From NCBI RefSeq assembly GCF_963678975.1, contig NC_089275.1, positions 36,990,819 through 37,054,818 on the forward strand: 64,000 nt of DNA, in the 5' to 3' direction. Positions 10,316 to 20,680 of the stretch are shown here, piece after piece. Source of the DNA: Dysidea avara. Its lineage: Eukaryota; Porifera; Demospongiae; Dictyoceratida; Dysideidae. Under the pieces are notes generated by a model. It was not told the DNA's origin and made no database searches. It saw only the letters and a program-made list of their open reading frames with translations. The translations under genes were made by a program, and so were the position numbers. Positions within the stretch are counted from its first letter, which is position 1; each line of letters starts with the position of its first letter.

Positions 10316-12160
10316 ATGCAAGCCAGGTTAACTTGATAAAGGAAGACAGCCAAGCCAGCCAGATCCTAGTAAGCCAGTTGAAGGCAAAAATACAATATGA
10401 ATAATTAAATACAGTAATTAAACAATACAAGAAAGGATTAAAGCTCATACCACGCTCTTTACAATACATTTACATGTAAAATACAAGTAAACAATACAAA
10501 CAGACATACCATTCCTTGTCTTAAATATAATTGTGCAGCTGGCATGGTGAACTTATTGGTGTAGGGTGTGGCCACCTTAATACACTGGCAGCTGGCATGG
10601 TGACTTAAGACTAGTGTTGTGCCAGCTGGCAGCACTTTCAAAAACAAATTATCATTAGTTCTTCATCTAGATTGCTGCACCTGGTCGATTTAATGGGTAT
10701 CATGTCCTAGCTTTTTTAATCAGCATTAAATAGAATAGTCATACTGTTTCTATTACCTCCACAAAAACACCCTCCCATTATACGATTGTCTCTTCATTCA
10801 ACATGTTTGTTACTTCCTTGCAACCAAACGTTTCATGAAAAAGTAAGCAAAGTTGTCATAAACTTATTTCTTTGAGGAACAACTGCACTGTTATTTAATT
10901 ACAAAGTGCTCTAATATATTAGAATACACATGGAGCAATTGTAGGTCACTACTTTGTTAGCCCAACTAGGTTTTTTGTTACTGGAAACTTAGTGATGGTT
11001 TAATATAAGTGGTGAGTGTCTACTGGTGGTATCTGTACCTTTACATTACCGATACCGATCTGATAAAGGTATCGGCATTGATACCAATACTGGTATCAAC
11101 ATCAATACCGATACTGGTATCGGTCCACCTTTAATAATATTATTATCAAACGGTACAGTAGTACCATTTAAGTAGGGATCGCCTTGAAAATGTTGTGCAC
11201 CACCCAAAATTCTGTCTTTAAAAATCATCCTAGAGACATTGTATGCGACGAAAATCACCCTTACAGAATAGTACTAGTCCATATAAGAATTACGATTATA
11301 TAAACAGCATTAAATATTAAAAAACACTTACAGGTGACTGGATATAGAATTTTAAAACAATCCACAAAACTTGAATTTTAGTTTCACTGCCTCACTCACT
11401 CACTCACTCACTGACCACAGTTGCAAGGCTAGAGGCCAAACAAAGCAGTGCAGGCTAGAGGCCAAATGAAGCAGCTCACAGCCACCATTATATGCCACAA
11501 TAACAAACTCACCAATGGTATGTGCCTTTAGGAGTTCCGACGAGTGTAGGCTCTCTGCGCCTTGTCTTTTCTTTTATCTTCAATCAGGCTGCTTGTCTTC
11601 TTCTTCAACCAACGAAACCATATTGAGGCATTAATTTTCCTTATCAACACTTTCTTTCAGCAGCATATATAGACGCCACAGAATTATTTCAGAGCTGGAT
11701 TTCAGAAGCGCTTCAGTGCTGGCATTACTATAAGACTGGATGTGTGCAAGTTTGTGATCGGGATCCCGTTCGCTATAGTTTTACGACCACTCAAGATTTA
11801 GGTGGACTAATAGCAGTAGAGTACGGAGACCACACCGCTTAACAATCTAGCTGTTTACTTACCAGTAAACAAAATGACCTCACCCCTTATTGGACTAGAT
11901 AGCTGCACACCTTTTGGCTGATTAGAGATATACTCTAATACAACAACCACTCTAATACAACAGTCATGTATGATATTCTTATAGAAAAGTCACAAGTTAC
12001 ATTGTAGCTAGCTGTGTTACAACAATAAACTGAACAAACTAGTATTTTTTTTAAATTGTAAATTTAAAAATGAAGTAGGGATCTATTCAACAAAAAATAG
12101 TGAAACAAGCGATGAATGATGGTATTACAGCATAGCTTAGTGTACTTTGGCATATCAAGA
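10316..12160. other. Low-information intergenic stretch with minor repeats
   Basis: No gene recognised. Minor structure: a short GGCAGCTGGCATGGTGA repeat at about 10535-10605; a block of alternating GATACCGATAC and GGTATCGG at about 11030-11125 resembling a TE terminus; a (CACT)n tract at about 11389-11413; two copies of GCTAGAGGCCAAA at about 11428-11475; and a degenerate CTCTAATAC pair at about 11930-11965. Confidence 0.45.
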
Positions 12161-12164
12161 CAAA

Positions 12165-12480
12165 CGGTAGTGTGTCGTGTGGTCCAAGAAGCCGGCGTGC
12201 CACACCATGAGTATATTAACAGGAAGAAAAAAAAATGTGGTTTTCACACCTTTGTAGCTCCGTGATCTTTTATCCGATTAGAGCCAAATTTGCTACAGAA
12301 GTGCCGGCTAGGTAGGGGAGTTCACATTCCAAATTTGAAGAAAATCGCTCCAGCCATTTCTGAGATATGAGCAGCCAAAATTTGGGTTTTTTCTTCTACT
12401 TTTTGCAAAATCCACAATGAAACACGAATGCGTGCTCCAATTGGGCTGAAATTTGGCACAGGGCTCATTAAGGCAAATAG
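12165..12480 (-). repeat. Body of composite repeat, copy 2, distal end
   Basis: Read on the minus strand this matches the last 300 bases or so of the bodies at 5591-6432 and 36691-37492. It ends in the same hairpin (GACACAC-TACC-GTTTGTC, then TTGAT). It joins the 3' end of the LINE at about 12480. The LINE ORF runs into it and picks up a chimeric C-terminal tail. With 16341-17740 it probably forms one element split by the LINE. Confidence 0.75.
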
Positions 12481-15132
12481 TTTTTAGTAAAACTAGTCTA
12501 GCTGATTTGCGACGTTCTTGTAGTATAGGCCATTGCAAGTTTTCAAGGATGTTAGTGATGCTGTCTCTATTGTTTCGTCTCCATGGTTGACCTGTGACAA
12601 AACGATCAGCTCTATGTTGGACCATCTCTACTTGATTTATGTTGGTTTGGTGATATGGATCCCATATTGGGAAACAATACTCTAAAATAGGCAAGACAAA
12701 TTGTTTATATGCTAGCTCTCGTAGATGGCTAGGACAATGCTGAAGATTTCGTCGCAAAAAACCAACAGCTCTGTTTGCCTTATTGCAGATGTAATCTATA
12801 TGTGGTTTCCATGAAAGTCTGTGATGTAACTTTACTTGAAGATACAAATGTTGTTCTGTAACTGCCAGTGAGGTGCCATTCATTACATACGAAAATAAAC
12901 TTTTGTTATGGTGATTAGAAATTTGCATTATCTTACATTTGCTGATGTTAAAAGCCATTTGCCATTTATCTGCCCACTTTGACAGTATTGTCAAGTCTTG
13001 TTGGAGTGTTTGATGGTCTGTTGAACTGTGAATAACTTTGTATATTAAAGAGTTTCATTTGGCTATACTGATACCCTCAGTTATATCATTTATGTACAGT
13101 AAGAACAAGGTAGGACCCAAAACTGAGCCTTGTGGAACTCCCGATGTGACTTTACAATGATTAGAAAAGGAACCATCTACGACAACTTGTTGGTAGTGAT
13201 TGCTCAAGAAAGACTCTAGCCATTGTAAAATCTTGCCTTTAATGCCATAAAATTCAATTTTGCTTAGCAGTCTTTTATGTGAAACTTTATCAAATGCTTT
13301 GGACAAGTCTAGTATATCAACATCTACTTGGAGTTTATTATTCAATGCTTTTGCAAAGTCATCAGTAACAGTAAGCAGCTGCGATTCACAGGAATGCCTT
13401 GATCTAAAGCCGAATTGACAGGGGACTAAGATATCATGAGCTTTCAAGTGTTTCATAATTTGACTTGTGAGTATATGTTCCATTGTTTTGCAAATGATTG
13501 ATGTCAGAGATACTGGTCAGTAGTTTTGTGGGACAGATCTTTTGCCAGATTTAAAAATGGGAGTGACACTAGTTTCCATTGTCTAGGGACCACACCAGTG
13601 GACAAAGATTGTTGAAAGGGATGGGTCAGCATTGGAGTAATTTCAGCAGCAGTTTGTTTTACTAAATGTCCAGAGATAGCATCAGGGCCAGGGGATTTAG
13701 AGGGATCCAACTCAGATAGTATTTTGAAAACCCCATTTGGTGATATATCAATGTTGTTTATAGATGGATATGAGGATGCTGGCATTTCAGGGATGCTTTC
13801 CAAGTCCTCTTCTGTAAAGACAGATTTAAAGTGGTTATTTAAAGTTTCTGCTATTTCTTTGGGTGTAGTTACTTGATCAGTAGGTGTCTGTAATGTGCTA
13901 ATGCCAGTTGTATCCTGCTTTTGAGACTTTAAAAACCTCCAAAATGTTTTTCTTCTGTTATTGTCACAATCTGAGTTTAGACTACTAGTAAGATATTTAA
14001 GGCGCTGTTGCTTTAAAGCAGATCGTACTTGGGATTGCATGTCTTTATATGCATTCCAATCAGAAGGGCGTTTAAATCTTTTAGCTCGCTTATACAAATG
14101 TTGTTTTCTTTTAATCAGCCTTTTGAGTTGAGAGGTCATCCATGGTAAGTGACTTGATGTAGATATTTGCTTAGCATGAATATGGTCATTAACGATTTGT
14201 AGAATACTTTCATGAATAAAGTTCCAATTTTGTTCCACAGTTTTAGAGCTATTTTCATTCAAAGTTAAATACATGTCTAAAACTGTAGAGACCTTTTCCC
14301 TAATTATATCCCAGTCTGCTCTATTATAAAGGTATATTTTCTTCTGAACATTCTTGTGGCCAACCTGAAGATTGGCCAGTTCTACAATAACTGCCTCGTG
14401 GTCACTAAAGCCTGATACTGTTATACACTGATGGATATAGTCAGGGTGGGTGGTAAAGCACAAATCTAAAATGTTATTACCTCTGGTTGGCAATTTAACA
14501 GTTTGTTCCAACATAAAATCATGAGCTAGTGTTATCAAGGATTCTCAGAAAATTGATGTTACGTAAGAGTCCATAAGTGAACCAGACGACCAATCCACCC
14601 CAGGGCAATTAAAGTCACCTCCCAATACGATCATTGTAGTTGGAAATTTTTGCCTTACTTGTGTTAAGCTTTCAGAGAGCTCATCCCATACAGATGATGG
14701 AGAATTTGTAGGAGCATAGAAAGCTCCCAGGATGATGTCATGAGAATGTTGGAGATGTAAAAGGACCCAGATAGCTTCACAAGTTGAGTCTATCTCTAGA
14801 ATTGACGATGGTATGGATTTTTCAACTAGGATAAATACTCCTCCTCCATGAATATTTCTATCCTTCCTGAATACAGAATAGTTTCTGGGGAAAGCTTCTG
14901 AATCAAAAATTGTATCGTTTAAGTGCAATTCAGTTCCTATTAATAAGTGAATATCTTGATTATCTAGAAACAATTCCAATTCAGCTTGTTTGTTTCTAAC
15001 ACTAAAAAAATTAGCAATGGCAAGCCGTGGTAGTTTAAAACTAATTTCAGGAGAATCAGAGTTATCAAAAGTACAGGGGCCAGGAGAAGAATCAAATTGG
15101 CTGCTATAGCTTAAATCAAATGTATGAGACAT
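12481..15132 (-). pseudogene. LINE ORF2 (endonuclease plus reverse transcriptase), broken
   Basis: 15132-14545 is an APE-type endonuclease (HGGGVFILVEKS and the signature GGDFNCPGVDW). 14538-13504 continues through the linker into RT (DPSKSPGPDAISG). 13483-13055 carries RT core motifs (GFRSRHSCESQL, LDLSKAFDKVSH, VPQGSVLGP and LYINDI). The YxDD-type catalytic box expected just after this is missing; a stop replaces it at about 13052. 12994 downwards holds the thumb region (KWADKWQMAFNISKCK, YCFPIWDP). There is also an in-frame stop at about 14545 and a frameshift at about 13560. The element cannot copy itself. Confidence 0.82.
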
Positions 15133-15148
15133 GGAACAGTTAATCAGG

Positions 15149-16093
15149 TCATTTTGAAAGTTGTAAGGAATGTTGGTTAGTAGTAGGTACAGAGTTGTGA
15201 GTAGCTGTGTTACCTCTAACAGGTTTGGTAATTATAGCTCCATTACGGATTATTAGGTCAACCTCACCTTGTGAGCATCTGTGTTTAAGTTCAGAAAGCA
15301 GTTTCTTGTGTTTTTCTCTCTCAAACCTGGTTCTATCCGGGGCTATGAACACGTTCTTGTAGGAATCATTATGGCGTAGAAGGTAAGAGCGAGAAAGCAA
15401 CGTAAGTTTATCTTCTTCATGTTCTAAGCTCAATAACAGAGGCTTGTGTTTGTTAGGCAGCTTTTTCCCCAATCGTACTGATTTTGTGATAGCATATGAA
15501 CCATTGAAAACAGAAGAACACATAGCAGTAAATGAATCACTATCACTTTTGTTTGGAGCAGGTTCAGGTAGGTTATAAACAATCATGTTCTTTTTTCTTC
15601 TGTCACGGTCAGCAAGTTCATCAATTATACTTAAAGCAGAGCTGGCTGGGGGCGCAGCTGCAAAACTAGATTGGGTTGGGTTTAAAGATACTGAGGTACT
15701 TTCAATTTCCATCTGAAAGTTACTGCTAGAGGTGGACAGGTCATTAATTTTTGTTGATAAGTCTTTAACTGATGTTTGTAGCTTTTTGCAAGTGTCCTCC
15801 AAGGCTGCTAAATTAGCTGCCTCAAAGCATTTAGTAAGATGGTGACCGATTCCTTTGTGAAACTTATCTTCCATAGACTGAAATCTCTTTTAGAACTCAG
15901 CATCAAGTTTGGAATAGGTGTTGTAAAGTGAGAGAGGTTTTGAGACATCTGGCAAGCAACGATAGCAAAAAAATGCAACATTTTCATAATTACATAGCTC
16001 AAAGTCCCTTTCTTGTATCGAGGCACAGGATCTATGCTCCCATTCAGAGCACCAATCACAGGAAATACAATCTTCAACCACTGTTTCATTACA
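15149..16093 (-). pseudogene. LINE ORF1 (PHD-like finger, coiled coil, RNA-binding region)
   Basis: The N-terminal part (16093-15890) has a zinc-finger pattern C-x2-C, C-x2-C, then H and C, then C-x2-C (for example CISCDWCSEWEHRSC and CYRC). This matches PHD-like fingers found in ORF1 of several LINE clades. An in-frame TAA just after SKLDAEF separates it from the rest. The remainder (15874-15149) has a heptad-like helix around KLQTSVKDLSTKINDLS, a Ser-rich linker, then a basic segment (DRDRRKKNMIVYNLPE) resembling the start of an RRM-type domain. It would coat the element RNA. It stops 17 bp before the ORF2 start. Confidence 0.72.
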
Positions 16094-16340
16094 TTTAACA
16101 CATACATCTACTTTAGCCGACTTATCTGACGATCATGTTCTCTGGCGTACTATTGGGTGATCTTGGTCTCTTAATGGCATTTCCAGTTAGTGCCCACCTA
16201 TATTACGAAAAAATCTACAAATGACTGTAACAATGGTAATTACGCTCGCCTTTAGAGGTACCGTTAAAAGTGCCACGGTACAACAGCGTTTAAGGGTAGA
16301 ATTACGAGTACCGCGGCCAGTGAAGGACAACGATTTATGT

Positions 16341-16524
16341 TACAATTCTCCTGGTCACGTGATCTATTTATGTAGATGGAATAATTATCATAGAAAGTCC
16401 TTGCAGTAGTACAGAAGAATCAGATTACAAACCACTGAGTTATGATTCCAAAGCCAACTATCTGTAGCAAATGCGAGAACAAGATACTCTAATAGAACAG
16501 TCACCCTAATAGAGCATTCAGCTA
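16341..16524 (-). repeat. Body of composite repeat, copy 2, proximal end
   Basis: On the minus strand this reads paired CTATTAGAG, then TTTGCTACAG, TTGGCTTTGGAATCATAACTC and CAGTGGTTTGTAATC, matching 36700-36830. It stops at the LINE leader. About 320 bp of the body found in copy 3 is missing between here and 12480. Confidence 0.7.
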
Positions 16525-17740
16525 CGTTTATATCTTACTCCATTATAGAATTATATTACATTGCAAGTTATTCTGTAGGGAGTTCAGCTACAAACAGTTA
16601 ATCTTATAGACAATTCAGATACAAGCAAGTAAGCCTGTAGAAAGTTCAGCTACAAATACATCACTATAGAAATTCAGAACATTATAAGTCACACTGAAGA
16701 GAGTTCAGCTATAAACAAGTTGCCCTGTAGAGAGTTCAGCTACAACAAGTCACTCTGTAGAGAATTCAGCTACAAACAAGTCACTCTGTAGAGAGTTCAG
16801 CTACAAGAAAGCTACCCAGTAGAGAGTTCATCTAGATCAGTTACAAACAAGTTACTATATACAATGTTCAGCTACAAGTAAGTCACTCTGTAGAGAATTC
16901 AGCTACAACAAGTCACCGTGTAGAGAGTTCAGCTACAAGAAAGCTACCCAGTAGAGAGTTCATCTAGATCAGTTACAAACAAGTTACTTTATACAATGTT
17001 CAGCTACAAGTAAGTCACTCTGTAGAGAGTTCAGCTACAAACAAGTCACTCTGAAGTACAAACAAGTCACTCTGTAGTACAAACAAGTCACCGTGTAGCT
17101 GGAGAGTTCAGCAACCAATCAAAAAAACCACCCTGTAAAGAATTCAGCTATACAAACATGTTATAACTCTATAGAGAGATCAAGTCATCCAGTAGAGAGA
17201 TCCGCTAGAAGACACCACCTTATAGAGAGTTCAGTTACAAAGAAACCACCATGTAGAGAGTTCAGCTACAAACATTAATCACCTGTAGAGAGATCAGCTA
17301 CAAAGAAACAATCCTGTAGAGAGTAGTTCAATTACAAACATATAATCCTATAGAGAGATCAGCTAGAAACAAGTCACCCTGCATGTAGAGAGATCAGCTA
17401 CAAAGCAACCATCCTGTAGAGAGTTCAGCTCAAGTTACACTATAGAGAGATCAGCTAGAAACAAATCATCTTGTAGAGAGTTCAGCTGCAAGCAAATCAC
17501 CCTGTCGAGAATTCAGCCACCCTGTAGAGAGTTCAGCTAGAACAAGTCGCCTTGTAGAGAGTTCAGCTACAAAGAAACCACCATGTAGAGAGTTCAGCTG
17601 CAAACAAATCACCTTGTAGAGAGTTCAGCTAGAAACAAATCATCCTGTAGAGAGTTCAGCTAGAAACAAATCACCCTGAAAGGAGTTCAGCTACAAACAA
17701 TAAGAATTTCAGCTACAGTTCAGTGATGTAAGAAGTCACC
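16525..17740 (-). repeat. 31-bp minisatellite array, copy 2 (longest)
   Basis: About 38 imperfect units of CTGTAGAGAGTTCAGCTACA plus AACAAGTCACC, the reverse complement of the array at 4990-5590. There are higher-order duplications: a roughly 125-bp block containing TAGAGAGTTCATCTAGATCA occurs twice (about 16801-16860 and 16921-16985). No coding potential. Confidence 0.9.
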
Positions 17741-17926
17741 TTATTAACTACAGTATGTAGTGATCATTCAGTGTTAAATATACAAATATTTAATCAAACA
17801 AAAGCTATACGCACAATTACTTCCTTTGTTCCTCAATTCCTGCAGTAAAGAAAAACAACAAGTTAAAAGGAAGCACCAAAGCCAGTTTATGGCCAGCTTT
17901 GTGGCTTGCAGTGCAAAAAGAAGTGA

Positions 17927-18259
17927 CCAAAACAGCCAAGCTATAAAAAAAGAGTGTGGCCCCCAAGAAGGCCAAGGTGAAAAAAGATGTGAAATCCAAG
18001 CTGGCAGCCAAGAAATGGCTATGATGGTAGGTTAATGGCAAAAAAATTAATTGCAACAGTTCAGGTGAATTTGGTGCCGAATCCTAGTGGAGGAGGCAAC
18101 GCAAATTCTGCACCAAATTCACCTGAATTGTACAATTAAATTTTTTGCCATTAACCTACCATCACAGCCATTTCTTGGCCGCCAGCTTGGATTTTACATC
18201 TTTTTTCACCTTGGCCTTCTTGGGGGCCACACTCTTTTTTTACAGCTTGGCTGTTTTGG
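17927..18259. repeat. Long near-perfect inverted repeat (hairpin)
   Basis: Two arms of about 150 bp (17927-18077 and 18110-18259) are reverse complements with few mismatches, around a loop of about 32 bp (cgaatcctagtggaggaggc...). One strand would fold into a very stable hairpin. In one plus-strand frame the left arm reads as Lys/Ala-rich segments (KKSVAPKKAKVKKDVKSKL, KLAAKKW) that recall a histone H1-like tail. Stops show it is not a working gene. The outer end CAGCTTGGCTGTTTTGG also occurs alone at about 26553 and 49137. Confidence 0.8.
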
Positions 18260-18608
18260 TTTAGATTATATTAGCTATAACAATTATTTTGCTCAATGCC
18301 AAAGTAAGGACTTTCCCACTGAGCTATGCTGTAATACCATCATTCATCTCTTGTTTCACTACTTTTAGTTGCATAGATCCCTACTTCATTATAAAATATA
18401 TTTTTAAATACTAGTAACTATTATTGTCATTGTGCAGCTTTGGGACATGGTCTCTATCCTTGATCACGTATAAGGGGTGTGGTTCCCATGCATATTGTTA
18501 TACTAGAGCATGGTTACCATACTAAATAGTTATGAGTATAGCTAGATCATTAAAGGGACAATATGTCAAGCCATCTAAGTGCTAAAATGTTACAATTGTA
18601 GTGACATA
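18260..18608. other. Short intergenic stretch
   Basis: No gene or repeat of note. Confidence 0.4.
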
Positions 18609-19262
18609 ATATATGACCTAATTATAGAAAACCGTCGATATCCACACAATTATCAAAATGCATTTTATTTGTTCTTTGTTTTCTACAGGGACAGAAGAAT
18701 GGACTAGCTAAGTATCAGCTTCATACGTTAAGCAGCGTTGAAAATACAGCACTAGACAGCCGGACGAGCAAATAAATTGATATGTACAGATGCTATCGAG
18801 AAAAGAATCTACAGGCGTTTACATAAATCATCATAACTTACGGATACAACGGTGCACGGAATTGAATCTTCACTCATTGTGTTCGCCATGAATTTGTGCA
18901 TCCACCAAGGTATAGGTTTTGCCCCAGGCGTGCTTCTGTGTTCGAGAAGGAAGACAAATTCACTGAAAAACGATCGACGGTAAATTCTTTCGTCACCGCA
19001 ACGTAAACAAACATCTGTAATGTTGGAACCCTTTCATGTATGGAGATGAAACAAAGATTTTTGTACTCCCTATGAACAGGCGAACACGATGATTCCCAGG
19101 ATTTATCCATTGGAGGCTTAATTCGCCCACCAGTGAGGCGATAAAAACTTGCATAATTTTTTTCTGGAGCTTGCGTTTTTTACCCATAGTTTTTAAATGT
19201 GTTTTATTACAAAAGTACTATTGTGCATATATCGACGGTTTTCCAAAATTCGGTCACATATA
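18609..19262. mobile_element. MITE with GTGACC-type ends, 0.65 kb
   Basis: The termini are inverted repeats: TATATGACCTAATTATAGAA then AACCGTCGATAT on the left; on the right, TATATGTGACCGAATTTTGG then AAAACCGTCGATAT when read inward. It shares the outer GTGACCGAATTTTGGAAAA with several other inverted-repeat elements here but has its own inner sequence. Short minus-strand ORFs inside (18874-19187) have no recognisable family. Confidence 0.72.
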
Positions 19263-20660
19263 TTGCTCTGTTTTGTTATGTCATACCATAAAGTAGCAAA
19301 TTTGTAGGGATCTTATAACAAGATACGTAATTGTAAACAAAAACAAGTTGATGTTGTACTACTTCTAAAAACCAGGCGCCATGCAGCTAGCTAACTCATC
19401 TGGAATAACTATAGACAGTATATACTACTATGAATTAACCAACTGTGTATTACTACTTTACAATAGGGTAGTTTGGGTTGTGCAATAATATAATTAGCTA
19501 TTTCTCGTAATTCATGAAATATTCGTAATTCATTCAATTACGTTGCTATGCACTGCTAAGGAAGCGTTTGTTAAATAAACCGCTTTTACCAACATATTAC
19601 GCACAAAACTATCTTCTAAACTGTTTTATAATGTGACTAACGTGTTTTTTCCCACAAATTCTCTCGACAAAGCCTCAAAGCTGCTCTTCATTTTCGTTCG
19701 CGTACGTAAGGGATACGCCCCCTTTCCAACTCGAAGCGATAGGCTATTTCTGGCAGTGTACAAGGCCTGTACCGTTGTTTTTCAGTTGCTAAATGCCTGA
19801 AAACCTCAAGGGGAAGGTAGTCTGAGGAAAGTCACCACACCCGTATTTCAGTCCGCCGAAAAGAAACCACCTCAGAGCAAAGTTCACCTGTGCAGAAGTT
19901 TAATACAGACTTCATTTCACTTTTACTTCTTACGTAAAAGCTGCTTTCACCGTTATTAAACGATTTTGCTCACGTGGGTGCGTACGGACAAACATAGGTA
20001 GATAGGTACATAGGTAGATAGATAGGTACACACACACACTTTTACGGAAACAATTACAGTAAACCAGGCGCACGCCCACAGCCGGCCGCCTGGTTTAATA
20101 ATGGCAATACATATTACTTGTAAGTTATCTCCTCTGCAGTTCACATTGTTGTTTGGTAATGGAAAAGATTAACTATATTAAATTTTACCTGTGTGAATTG
20201 CAAACAGCTGCTCTAGCAGTAGTAGCCTGGTACATACGTACAAACTTGTGTAATGTTGGCATGATTGTATCACCAACAAAAATTTATAGTGAACAAATCT
20301 GTTCAGTTGATTAATAGTCTACAATGGGCTCACAGTCGTCTTGTGCTGCATTTCCAAGTGCTCAGTGCTTTTGCGTTACATACTTGGCTTGTCTTACATG
20401 TAACTCCACAATAAAATGATTCCAAGTTGTAGTAGCAGGCTGTAAAGAAGTGAGAATTGTTGTTCATTACCCAACCATAATCTCTGAGTATTTGTGTAAA
20501 CTAGGTATTGCATGTAGTATAAAATAGTGGCTGTCTGTAAAGGTGCTATTTGTACAAGATATTTCTATGATGGTTTTTAGCAGCAGTGTTATGGCAAGTG
20601 TCCTTCAATTTGGAGGGGGGTCCCTAGCATACAGTACTACCAAACTCTGTGTTAACAAAC
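19263..20660. other. Region upstream of the NLR exon, no clear gene
   Basis: Contains a TAGATAGGTACA simple-sequence tract at about 19995-20035 and an ACACACACAC run. Missing 5' exons of the NLR gene may lie here or further up, but no Death-fold domain could be recognised. A 56-codon ORF at about 20159 shows no family features. Confidence 0.4.
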
Positions 20661-20680
20661 TGTGTTCTACTTTCCCATAG

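Larger units (their letters stand above)
12481..16340 (-). mobile_element. CR1/L2-like non-LTR retrotransposon, inactive
   Basis: In minus-strand order: 5' leader (16340-16110), ORF1 with a PHD-like zinc finger and coiled coil, then ORF2 with an APE-type endonuclease followed by reverse transcriptase. That order is typical of CR1/L2-group LINEs. Composite-repeat sequence flanks both sides, so it inserted into that repeat. ORF1 has an in-frame stop and ORF2 has a stop, a frameshift and a loss at the catalytic motif. The 3' UTR is short or absent and no poly-A tail or target duplication was clear. Confidence 0.82.
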
